From NCBI GenBank assembly GCA_964247055.1, contig OZ176053.1, positions 8,494,001-8,558,000 of the forward strand: 64,000 nt of DNA, in the 5' to 3' direction. A program made the translations under genes and the position numbers. Under the pieces are notes generated by a model. The model made no database searches. It was given only the letters and a program-made list of their open reading frames with translations, and had not been told where the DNA came from. Source of the stretch: Paragordius varius (taxonomy: Eukaryota; Nematomorpha). Positions 13,204-24,274 of the stretch are shown here, piece by piece. Numbering within the stretch: position 1 is the first letter of the stretch; each line of letters begins with the position of its first letter.

Positions 13204-13771
13204 GGTTAACACTTCGATTCAAACTGGGGTATATAAATACCCCAGACATTTTAGTTACTATTTTCAAAAACTACTGAAGGAAACGCTCCCAATTTAAATT
13301 TATGCTTCTATCTTAATGAATATATAAATATGCCAAAATAGCTAAATAAAATTTTGTTTTGAAAAAAAGTCTATGTCAAACTACTTTGACGCCATTTTTA
13401 TTTTATAAAATTTTTCCAAAATATCGTATTCATTTAATTTAAGTGTAAAATTAAAACCAATTTATTACTTAGATTACATCTAACATTGATAGAAATATAA
13501 ACGGTTTATTTTGCATTCAATTTTACCATTGCACGCATGTCACGTTGACTAAATTTTTACCTTTCGGTTTTAGCTTAAAATAAGTAATATCAAGTATTTT
13601 TGAATAAATTTTTTTATATATTTCGGTTTATTAATGTTATATAAAGGCGAAATTTAGACATTTCTTCGATTACTTCCAAATTTTTTAAAGATTTAATTTT
13701 AAACAGGCCTGGGATATCTAACTACCCCAATTTTAAACGAAGGACTTAAATGAATGTGCTGTATCCAAGTG
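13204..13771 (+). mobile_element. MITE, GGGGTAT...ATACCCC terminal family, copy A
   Basis: It starts GTTAACACTTCGATTC followed by a small palindrome (GGGGTATATAAATACCCC). It ends CCTGGGATATCTAACTACCCC...AAGTGTTAAC. The same ends and core (TCAAACTA.TT.G.CGCCATTTTTATTTT; GTCACGTTGAC) occur in the adjacent copy B and, inverted, at about 7285-7800. Copies A and B lie head to tail and share the GTTAACACTT junction. Confidence 0.65.
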
Positions 13772-13882
13772 TTAACACTTTGATTCAAATTGGGGTATCC
13801 AAATACCCCAGACAATATTTAAGTTGATATTTATTAAAAACTACTGAAAGAAACCGTTTCAATTAAAATTATGCTTCTATCC

Positions 13883-14861
13883 CAGGGCCTCTTAAACTTT
13901 TGTGATTCCCGAACCGATTTTCTTAACGACCCCAACAATTATAAAAGAAAAATAAATTAATATTTAATGATATAATTAGGTAAAAATATACATACGCATA
14001 TGAAAATATATATATTTAGAATTCATTTAAAAACATATAAAAATCTAAAATTAAAATTTGTACGAAATTAGAAATGTCTTTATTATAATTTCAAAAACAA
14101 AACTAGATTCTGACCGTCTTAATTTTCTCAAATATGTGCATGTTTTTTATTGCATATCAAGTCCAATCTTGGTCCAATGTTTGAAACCCCTGGATGTAAG
14201 ACCTCTTCAACATTTTTTATCGCTGAACGATATTGGGATTTAATGTATTTAAAAGCTGAAAAAGTAACTTCACATAAATATGTGGTGTTAAATGGCAGAA
14301 GTACATTTAACGCCATATCGGCGATTGTGAGAAATTCAGTTCTAGTTCCGATCCAGAATTCAGTCGAGTCAGGAGTTTATTTTGGAATTAAAGTTTAAAG
14401 TTTGAGTCACACGAAAGCTCAGCAAATTTCTCTTGAGCTTTAAGTGGCAGAGATCAATCTCACTTAAGCCAATCCAAAACGGCTTTTGAAATATGTCCGG
14501 AACTGTATTTCTAGCGCTTTTAAGTGATCTACAATAGTTTTTCCAATAAAAGTTTTACAATAAATTTTCTCAATTACAAAATTGTCGACACTGGAAGAGA
14601 TTGGCAAATTTTTTTATAAATTTCTATAACATCTGATTAGTAAATTTATAAAAGATACTAAATGATCGGAATACTGGCATAAACAGTCTTTCCGCAGAAG
14701 ATTTTATGATATATTTATCTACGATGATTGATATTTTTCTTTATACCAATAATTTACTAGTTAAAAAAACTTATGTTAAACTGTATTTTTATCACTCTCG
14801 ACCCCATAATTTTGATACGCGATCCTAAATGGGGTCGCGACCCATAGTTTAAGAAGCCCTG
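13883..14861 (-). mobile_element. hAT transposon remnant with perfect 8-bp target duplication
   Basis: The ends are CAGGGCCTCTTAAACTT and AGTTTAAGAAGCCCTG, with a GGGGTCGCGACCC block just inside the right end, a well-known hAT terminus. The octamer TTCTATCC flanks it exactly on both sides (13875-13882 and 14862-14869), so its boundaries are firm. At 979 bp it is far shorter than an autonomous hAT. It keeps only the transposase C-terminus on the minus strand and landed inside MITE copy B. Confidence 0.9.
14128..14410 (-). pseudogene. C-terminal hAT transposase fragment (ZBED5-like)
   Basis: The minus strand reads MALNVLLPFNTTYLCEVTFS followed by AFKYIKSQYRSAIKN and VSNIGPRLDLICNKKHAH. This is the hAT C-terminal dimerisation region (LPFxTTYLCExxFSxxxxIKxKYRS...NIxPRxExLCxxKQAHxSH) of ZBED5-type transposases. 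Immediately upstream, TEFWIGTRTEFLTIAD matches the preceding conserved stretch. Further upstream the frame is broken by stops and most of the transposase is absent, so it is a pseudogene inside the 979-bp element. Confidence 0.85.
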
Positions 14862-15383
14862 TTCTATCCTAATAAAAATTATATAAATAAGCCGAAACCA
14901 AAAAAATTTAATTTTGAAAAAAAAGTTCCATATCAAACTAGTTCGTCGCCATTTTTATTTTGCGACAACTCTGCAAAATATCGTGTTTATTTAATTTTAA
15001 AGCCAAGACTAAAGCTAATTTTTATTTAAATCCCATCTAACATTAATAAAAACATAAAAAGTGGTTTATTTTGTATTATTTTAAGATTTAGCTAATCCAC
15101 ACTTGTCATGTTGACAAAATTTTTACCTTGCGGTTTTACCTTAAAATAAGTAGTATCAAGTATTTTTGACGAAACATTTTTGTATATTTGGTTTACAAAT
15201 GTTACATAAGTGCAAATTTTGTGGTTTTAATTTATTCAATATTTTTTGAATTATTTAATTTTAAATAGTCCTGGGGTATACAACTACCCGAATCGAAGGA
15301 CTGAAATGATGTATTGTTGCCAAGTGATTTATGCATGTGATTCGCATTTATTGTGGAATTCAAAACAGCGGATTATTTAAATT

Positions 15384-18300
15384 ATGAATTCTAACAATAG
15401 CTCTCTGTTTAATTTTGATACCTTAAATGCGTATACAGAAAATAATTTTTAGGTCAGATTACACATTAAATGCAGGAAATGCTATATCATCCAAAAAAGT
15501 TTTAAAATCACTGAATGATTATCAGAAAGTTTTAGTACATTTTAATATTGTAGGAGTTAAATAGATACGAGTTGGAAAATGTTGATTTGAAATACCAACT
15601 ATATGAGTTAAAAAAACAAGTAAAAGTTATATACATTGTTTAGAAAACTAATCGTAAGGAAGTAATAAACGATCTTCTGACACCCAAAAGTAGTGACTCA
15701 TTGTTATTCCGCAACCAACCTTCAAAAGTATAAATAATATTTAAAATAGGTATCATTCAAAAACTCTATTAGTGGAATATTTAATGACAACAATAATACA
15801 AATTTTTCTTCCCAGACAAACAGTATTTTTAATATTAAAGTTTTTAGATAATGTTTTACAAATCGATAATTTACGAATGATGTGGTCAGATTTTAATTTG
15901 AATGTCAGTTTTGACAATCCTTATCGGGTACAAGTTTTTGAGGAATATAAAAAACTCCAAATCGCTGCAAACAACATTAAAGAAATTATGAATAATTACA
16001 AAGGTATGGCTCCTCCGCTACCTAATTACAATGAAGAAGCTTTGGTTGAAAATATAAATACTTTAGCTATAGAAGAAGGTGGAGACTATTATAAAAACGA
16101 CGATGATTATTATTACAAGAAAGATGATGATCATCAATTTAATCCAATTATTAAGATGATAAATACAGAGACTCAAACTGAGACTACTGAAAATCTATTT
16201 GCGATTTCTCCAATCGCTAATGAAAAAAATAGCGATCACTTAACTACAATAAATAAGAGTCAGATGATTTCAAATGATAGCTTTGAAAATACCAATATTG
16301 AATCTCCCATTGATAATGGCAACGAAAATAATATAATTTACAAACAAAAAATTATATCACTTACCAATGTTTCGAGCAAACTATACAACCACTTAGTAAA
16401 ATTAATCCAATATTACCAACAATTGATGGCAGCTAATAAGACCCAATCTATCTCAATGAGTGAAGACTTAAGTTTCAATTTTGAAGAAACTTTTGCTAAT
16501 ATAACATCCGATATATTTTCTGGTTATAATAAAAATCTATCTAAAACAACCGATTTTAATAAAAATTCAATTGGTACGGATAATAATGAATCATCTGTAT
16601 TTGCGTCTGACATTTCTAATGATTTAGTTCAAGCCTCTAAAATAATTAGGGATAGCGTATCCTTTCTCCAAAACAGTGAAACGAAAAAGCTAAAAAACCT
16701 ATCCCTAAACCAATGTGAAAGCAATGATATAAATCAACCCCATGATTTAATAATAGCTGATTTAACAAATCATGAGACAAATGATAAAATTATGATAAAT
16801 AATAATGATTTGAATAGATATTTAATATCATTACAGCTTCTTGATGATAAATACGATCATTTTTTTGAGGCATGCCAGTCAAGCTTGCAAATGGACGATG
16901 AAAATTTGGATGTTTCTAAATTTTCAAATATATGTCAAGGAATCGAGTTTTTCCTGCAAGGTTGTATGGGAATCTATGCAGATTTAGAGGTATTATCCGT
17001 TGAATAATTAATTTTTGGATGAAAATGTATTAAAAAATATCAACGAGAAGAGAACATATTTTAATGAGCCCTTCTAATATCTAATTATTATTTTTATTAT
17101 TATGTTAAAATTGGTACTATATTATTGTTCTGGTTATTAGAGTCATACTATAGATTCGGATGAAGGACAAAATGTGTTCAACAAAATTAACTCCCAACTC
17201 TTGATTATCTTACGACAAAACTGTGAAGCTTTTAGAACAATTTTTAATGACTATAAATGGCCCTTCTTGCGCGGTAAGAAAAAATAATATATTTTCCATT
17301 TCTTAAAATGTAGTTTTTTATTACAAAATATAGCAACTATTGGATCTATTATATATACCATATTTCCAAAATTAAATAATTGAGAACCTAAATTAACGTT
17401 TCGCTATATATCCTTTTATAATTTTAAACCTTTGTTATCAAATATTTTTATTAAACCTTTTTGAAAACCTTTTACGACAATAAAGTATCTTGAAGGTGCG
17501 CATCCATTTATAAGTATTTTTGGGTTAAGGTGAAAATTCTGATCATCCAGATGAAATAAAGCGGGTAGGCATAACGTTTTTATATAATCATCTGAGTTAT
17601 AAAAGGCACCTTTTACGGGTGATTTTTAATATTTACGGATGGTAGGTTGGGAAACCGTTCGAGGTGAAAATTCTACTATTGCTTTCACAACTGTAGTTTG
17701 AAGGTTATTTTTAAATGTGTTCACCATTTGTATCAAAGGTGGGATATACAGCTTGGAATTTTCTCGATCCCCAAAACCATGTCGTGCCTAAATTTGTTGA
17801 TGGATGGTATAGACATATCTAATTTATCAACTGCTTCCGAGATGGATTCTAGGCGATTAGAAAATATCCTGCATGCCTTTTTTATTTTCTCTTCCGCCCT
17901 GAAATGAGAATTTTTATTATAAATTATATGCCTCTTTGACGTTGGCTAACTAGCATCTCATTAACAACCGTTTCATTTTTTACAGAATTATTCAATGTAA
18001 CCTAAAATTATAATTAAAAGTGACTAAAGGAGTCGTTTCATAATATTTGAAAACCACCAATTGTATTTTCGCAAATAACTAAATTAGATTCTTCCGAAAT
18101 TGAGTTTTTATCAAAATTGTAAGAGTTGAGAAATTATAAATATTTGGTTCTCGAGGAGGTGGTTCTTGATCTTAACCTTGTGTTATAGATAAATCTGGTA
18201 GATTTGGTGTTTAAGGTTAGCTAATTTCATTAATATCTATGTAGGAAATGAAACGAATGTTAATGAGATGACAGTTAACCAAGGTAAAAGATGTATTATA

Positions 18301-21300
18301 TTGTGTATAAGAAAGATTATAAATTATGGTCGGAAGAAAAAATAAACAAGGCATAAAGGATATATTCTATTCCTCTAGAAAATGAACCATCTTGAAAATT
18401 AGTAGATAAATTGCATATGTCTATATACCAATCAACAAATATAAGCGTGACTTAGTTTTGAGTAGTGAAAATCCGGAAGACAATATAAGTCAAACAAATA
18501 ACTATGAAACTACAGTTGGGGAAATAATACAGGGATTGCCATAATTTTAATTTTTCCCAACCTACTATCCGTAAAATATAAAAAGAATCAAAAATCACTC
18601 AAAAAGGTGCATTTTGGAATCTAAAGAGAAAAATCTCAAATGGTTATAAAAAAAGTTAAAAATGCCCGCTTCTAATCAGCCTCAACCACACGAGAAAACA
18701 ACCCAAAAATATTTAATGAAACGCCCCTTCAAGACAATTTCCTGCCGTAGAAGGTTTTTAAAACGGTTATACATGAAAAAGTATCGCTTCAATATATGAA
18801 TAGTTGAGGGAGTCGTTAACTTCGAAATCATTACGGGATACTTGGGGGGGGGGGGGCATTTAAATTTTTTTGGATGAAATTATACCGCTGTTGACCGAAG
18901 GATCATATATCATGTGCGATTGCGTTAACGCACTGATACATAAAGCTTGTTGCTTAAGGGGAAGGTTATTTTTTCTATCCCCTATTCCCACCAGCTAAAT
19001 CTAATCGGTTTAATATAATTAATATTAATATATTTGGTATCAAACTATAAATTATTTTTTATGATATAATAAAATAATATGCTGGACTAATTTAATTTAA
19101 TATCGCTGTAGCATTTGAGAGCTTAGAAAAAGAAAATGCATTACTCAACGATCAATTGCGGGAACTAAATGGGGATAATAAATCACTTCATGATTTACTA
19201 ACCACTTCGAATGATCGTTACACTGACCTCATACATCAAACTAATACTTTGAATACCACATCCAATTCAATTAATAAACGGGATTTGGAAAAACAGATTT
19301 ATGCTAATGCCCATGAAATTATTAACAAGTTTATTTTACATTGTTTTTCATATATGGTTGTTTTTCTCACAATCGATTTTTTTCGATGTAGTGAATACGC
19401 TTGTTAAATTATAGGCGGGCCACAAATGCGTGGGAAAATTTATAAACAACACTGAATTTTATTTTTTGTTCTATTATTTTATAAATAGGTTTTAACATTA
19501 TAACCGAGAATTTATAATTTTGAATAATTTTTGTACACGCTTGTGCCATTATTATTAAACTTATATTTTTATAACTGTAGATTTATTGATAAAGTTCAAA
19601 CGGCCGAACACAATTATGAAAATCGCTTTGAAAATTTGCAGTCAATTTTGCAAAAATACGGCTCATCTATCGGCTTCTGTTCACAAGAATTGGACCGTCT
19701 CAAAAATACATTTGAAACAAAACTTATCGAAATTATCTCAGAAAAACGAAAAGAACATGAATATTATACTCATTTGGAGCAAAATTTGAAATTCAAATAT
19801 CAAAAGTATGTCATAAATAATAGTTAAATTACAAATCTAATTTAAATTTTATAATTAGGGGTTATATATAATTTATATTTTGTTTTATATCGATAGCGTC
19901 AACAAATTAAATAAAACGCTCACACTAAAAAATCAAGCTTTAGAGAGGCATGTTGCTGAATTGCGAACTGAATGTGAAATGCAAAGTATAATCATTATAA
20001 GAATTATTTTAGATTTAGAAAAAAGCATAACAAAATCATCAGCTCATGATAACAACAAAAGTAATACCATTGATAATATTTCATTATCACTCCAACAAAT
20101 GACAATTGGTACTTTTTTATTTAATACAGTTAAAATTGAAATTATACGGACAAAATGTAACTATATGAAAACAATTATCTTTTCTAAAAGACAACCATAC
20201 TTTTAAATCTTTTCATAATTTTAAATATAACTGACTGTTTTAAATGAACAGTATAAAATAGAGATGTAAATTGGTAACACAATCCATTTTGTATTATATG
20301 ATTGTAATTAAATGATTTTTATAGGAAACTGTTAAAAAAAATCTTTATATTTTTGCGTTCCGTATAATTTCAATTTTTGGGAAAATAATTATATATTTAT
20401 AATTTAATGTTGTATTTAGAATCGAGTTCAAGCCTTTTAGAAGAAGAATTAAATGAGGTATTTAATGTTCTATTTCAGTTAAAAAACAAATCAATAAAAT
20501 CCTCATATATTTGGAAAACACAATAAATATAAAAGCTCACATTTTTTGCAGTTTTGACTTTTTACCAATAAAACATTAAAAGATTGATAGTGTTGCCTTA
20601 AGAACTAAAAAAATGCTGTTTTAAGTGAAAATGTTTTGTTTTAGATGAAAAAAGGTTTTATATATTATAAAACGGTATTTACATACGCATTATCAGCCAT
20701 ATTTTCATTACACTTTATATAATTTTTTATAATTATCTTATTATACATTATGTAATTTCATTTAGAATATTACCCGTGACCTAAGCCAATACACTATATC
20801 TTCGTCTACTCGCATAGAAAATATGAGCCTATTGAACCCTAAAAATTACATAGAAAAAGATGAATTTCTCATAGAACCAAAAGATTTGACCAAAAATATA
20901 TCTCATCAAAAAGACACCCCAATACAATCTTATACACCAAAAGACGATATAATTAACTCGTCAAAATCAATTAGAAGTAGTATAAAATCAAATTCAACTG
21001 ATAATATTTTACAGCATTCTGTAAAAAAGGATGCGGAAATTAACATAGAACCCAGGATAATTTTAAACAATAAAGGATTAAAAGGTAAAATCGTTCGTTT
21101 TTGAAATAATGTATGTATCACTTTACTATCATGGAAAGTTTAAAGATTTAATATCGTGGTAACATTTTTTTGCACACTTTGTTTAGATAAACGGAATATA
21201 ACTTGGCCACTAGGAAAGAAAACGCCTGAATTAATCCAATTTAAGCCAATACCTTGTATAACAAGTATATAATATTTTAAATCGGAAATGGTATTTAATT

Positions 21301-22071
21301 AATCACCACTTGTGATTTCATGTGTGAAAATACTATAGGGTTAAAAATTGTCATTATGACATAAATAATATCTCGACTTTTGCCATGTCATTATTAAAAT
21401 TTAATTTAACTAGAAAGTCTAAGCGATGTTTTACCGTACAATGTTGATTCTGAGGATGAATGTGCAAGTATTGACAACCCTGTTGATGAGAATCAAACAT
21501 TGAAAGAAATAGTAATAGTAAAAGCTGCATGCTTTTTAGCCCACACAAAGTATCATAATGAAACCCTAATTAAACTTCAAGCATTCTGCCATAATCTCAT
21601 TCAAAAAGTAATGTTTCTCAAATCCTAGATCATAATATGTGGATATTACCTTTATTAAATAGGCTATTTATTTAAAAACTATCCTTAATTGGGATATTTA
21701 CAAATATGTTTTGTGCTGTTTAGAATCATCCACATGAAATTAGTTATAGGTTACATAATATACATAACATGTTTGTGAAATCGGAATTATTACTTTTCAC
21801 CGAACCTATATGGCAAGGGACAACCGTAGAGTTAAAATCCTATTTTAAAGGGAATCTACTGGAACAGGTATTCATTTAGAAGTTTTAGAACTTCCTTTAT
21901 CAATTTTAAATTTTAATATTTGCATATGCTCAGAATAAAAAGTTGAAGAAAACTATCATGGAAATTAATAAGCAACTTAAGGGGGCTACCACTAGAAAAC
22001 ACAATTTGGAAAAGGGTATTGCCAAGCAAATTCATTTTTCAGAACGAATACTCTCTTCGATTAAACAATGA
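15384..22071 (+). CDS. Centrosomin-like coiled-coil protein with candidate CM1 motif (16 exons)
   Basis: The hand model has exons 15384-15430, 15453-15528, 15554-15619, 15644-15727, 15750-15822, 15848-16989, 17141-17273, 19112-19328, 19581-19805, 19897-20108, 20420-20457, 20766-21084, 21187-21264, 21414-21607, 21724-21867 and 21934-22071. Every phase agrees; the sum is 3186 nt, about 1061 aa. Residues 35-63 (SLNDYQKELNRYELENVDLK then YQLYELKK) fit the spacing of CM1, the gamma-tubulin-complex-binding motif at the N-terminus of centrosomin/CDK5RAP2 (DFExQIxxLKKENFxLKLxIYFLE). A low-complexity Asn/Asp/Ser-rich middle and several coiled-coil segments (ESLEKENALLNDQLRELNG; residues encoded by exons 8-10; NKKLKKTIMEINKQL) follow. 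The expected role is microtubule nucleation at the centrosome or spindle pole. Overall identity is low, so another centrosomal coiled-coil protein is possible. The first five introns are 22-25 nt; a sixth, 27-nt in-frame candidate lies at 19986-20012. Intron 7 carries a fold-back element. Confidence 0.75.
17455..18785. repeat. 1.3-kb imperfect palindrome (fold-back element) in intron 7 of the 15384 gene
   Basis: Arms match in inverted orientation all along their length: 17505-17525 (ATTTTTGGGTT) with 18703-18720, 17618-17655 (GTGATTTTTAAT.TTTACGGAT.GTAGGTTGGGAAA) with 18550-18600, and 17955-17985 (ATCTCATTAACA..CGTTTCATTT) with 18243-18275. All pairs share a centre near 18115. The arms are diverged, so the element is old. 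The 69-codon frame at 17698-17907 lies in one arm and looks non-coding. Confidence 0.8.
18844..18856 (+). repeat. Run of 13 guanines
   Basis: A (G)13 homopolymer sits in otherwise A+T-rich DNA, just outside the right arm of the fold-back in intron 7. It is the longest G/C homopolymer I noticed in the window. It could be a transposon scar or a sequencing artefact. Confidence 0.9.
20130..20385. mobile_element. Small MITE with GAAATTATACGGA inverted ends
   Basis: The left end (ACAGTTAAAATTGAAATTAT followed by ACGGACAAAATG) returns inverted at 20350-20385 (CCGTATAATTTCAATTTTTG). Related ends occur at 35492-35612, 37590-37690 and 50580-50660. It lies in the intron after exon 10 of the 15384 gene, about 20 nt past the donor site. 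No coding capacity is seen. Confidence 0.6.
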
Positions 22072-22661
22072 TATTTATATTTACTAAATATTATTAGAAA
22101 ATAAATTAACGTATTATCATCATTACATAACACAATTCGCAGTAAACCTCTATAATAAATTAAAAATAACGTCTCGATTGAGAAAAAATCTGTTTCATGG
22201 GTATATTTTTGATCCAACTGCTTTTTAATTTTTGAAAATGTTAATATGGTTAGAAGTATATAATTTATTAATTATTGTATCTGCAACACGTGTCAAAAGA
22301 AAATCACATTTGTCTGGTACTAATTACCTTGACCATATTCAATTTCTCGTATTAACTTAGTAACCGGTTAAATAGGCTATCATATAATTTTTATTTTTCT
22401 GTCTTATATTTAATTTTTTTTCTATTATATTTAAAATATTAAAGTATATTTTAGTGGCTATTCATCCACAAAAAAATAAACTTTTATAAATGTGTTAAAC
22501 CGAAATGATATCACACCAAAAACCCTGTTGAAATTGCTATTTTGTCCTATCGCGAATCTCATTTATATATATTCAAACGCTACATGGGAATCGGTGTGGA
22601 TTTTTATAATTTTATTTTTTCATTTTAAAAACATGTTTAATTTTAATATCACTGTTTAGAT
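22072..22661. other. 3' flank of the coiled-coil gene
   Basis: No exon was recognised here. An AAATAAA-type possible polyadenylation signal lies about 25 nt past the stop codon of the 15384-22071 gene. The rest is A+T-rich, leading up to the hAT insertion at 22662. Confidence 0.4.
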
Positions 22662-24016
22662 CAGGGGTATCCAACAGGTGGTTGTAGAGTCACTTGTGGC
22701 TCTTTGAAAATTGTGGCTCTTTAAAAAAATTTGAAAAAAAATATTATTTTGCAAAAAATTAAATTTTTGTGTGGCGATGTAAATTTTTTTAAAAAAGTAA
22801 AAAAAAATTTAATTTGCATAAATTTTTTTATAATATTTTTTATTATTTTTCATCACATTCATTTAATCATTTATTTCCTTTACAATCTGAAAATCTCTAG
22901 AATACTTGCCACTGGTAAAATGTTTTTGGTATTTATTCAGTGAAAGAGCCATATTTTAAAAAACCCGCATTTCTAATATAGCAATACCCATATTATGTAA
23001 TAAATTACGTATTCAAAATATTTACAATTGGTAAACTTTTTAGATAATTATTTAGTTTTCTAAATATCTTGGGGAGCATTAAAAAATTAATTTAACATTT
23101 GTCGATCTTATTACTTTTATTATATTTTTAGCATATTTAAAAATTGGTTTACTAACTTTAAATGTATTTAGTAAAAGCTAAATATAAGCAGTAATGATTT
23201 TCGAATGGCAAAGCTCTGTTATAATTATGGTCTGCATTTATAATATTATCAAATCCAATTAATTTTCTCAGTGATATTTAAAGAAAAATTTGACAACCTT
23301 ATTTCATTCGTCAAATCCACTCTATAATTGCTCTGCAATCGAAAAATATTAATTTAATTTATTGAATTAAAATTTTTTGTTAACATTTATTCAAAAATAA
23401 TATCTCCAATTTGATATAAATATACCTCAATAAATCTTTAAATTGTTGATGCTTAAAGCAGATGATTATATAAACTACCACATGGGTCCTTGTAAAAGGA
23501 ATATGTTTAAATCCAGTTAATATTGATCTTTGTTAGGACGTTGGATTTTATTCTATTATGAAAGATTACTCAGTAGCTCATACAAATATTTCTAATTATT
23601 TAATATATTTTAGAATTGCATCCTAAACACAGTTAAGCAGAAATTTAAGTGGGGTAATCTTAATTTGTCGGAAAAAATTCATCATTTTCTTGAATAGAAT
23701 TTATTGTGATATATTCTCTATTTGTGCTTTCATCAATGGCAGATATATTTGAAAAATTAGGTAATTTGTCCATGCATTTCATCATATTTTCTGTTTTTAC
23801 AGATATTAGTACAATTTAACAGCATATTCAGCAATATTATATTTTTACTTGTTATTTATTTGAAAATTAACACATTTATATATGTTTATATAATTAATTT
23901 ATTTGATACTTATGCCTTGATTATATATATATATATGTATATATATCAAAAATGTCGCTCTTCGGATTTTTGAGGTCGAAATGTGGCTCTCCAAGCCATT
24001 TGTGTTAGACATCCTG
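22662..24016. mobile_element. hAT element with perfect 8-bp target duplication
   Basis: It starts CAGGGGTATCCAAC with nearby GTGGCTCTTTG repeats. It ends GTGGCTCTCCAAGCCATTTG followed by GTTAGACATCCTG. The octamer GTTTAGAT flanks both sides exactly (22654-22661 and 24017-24024). The length is 1355 bp. The interior is A+T-rich with no transposase motif I can find; the frame at 22731-22943 is low-complexity. It is a non-autonomous or internally eroded hAT. Confidence 0.88.
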
Positions 24017-24274
24017 GTTTAGATAATAGTTCCAAGATTTCAAAATAAAATCGCTCAATCATCTAGGTTTATATTTTATAACGTATTGATTTGTGTGCAT
24101 TGATTACAAGGCTTTATTATATCTCATCAAATATCAAGTCAAGGTCCAGCCGACAGCTGTGCATTGCTGAGTGCTGCACTGGGTGTTTCCTGCCATTTCT
24201 AAAATTTCCGAGACAGCGTAGCAAGTATGTGGGTATTTGTGGATAAATAAAATACAATTTTAAATTCAAAGTAC

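Larger units (their letters stand above)
13772..15330 (+). mobile_element. MITE copy B of the same family, split by a hAT insertion
   Basis: The left end repeats GTTAACACTTTGATTCAAAT and the GGGGTATCC palindrome. The right end (CCTGGGGTATACAACTACCC...GGACTGAAATG) matches the end of copy A. The core between 13883 and 14861 is foreign hAT DNA; once it is set aside, copy B is about 570 bp, like copy A. Its right end stops about 55 bp before the start codon of the 15384 gene, so it probably lies in that gene's promoter or 5' leader. Confidence 0.65.

Noticed and set aside
17698-17907. 69-codon frame in intron 7 of the coiled-coil gene
   Set aside because: It lies in one arm of the fold-back element, has no family match and no phase-compatible link to the flanking exons.
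22731-22943. 70-codon frame rich in Phe, Ile and Lys
   Set aside because: It lies wholly within the hAT element 22662-24016 and is translated A/T runs.
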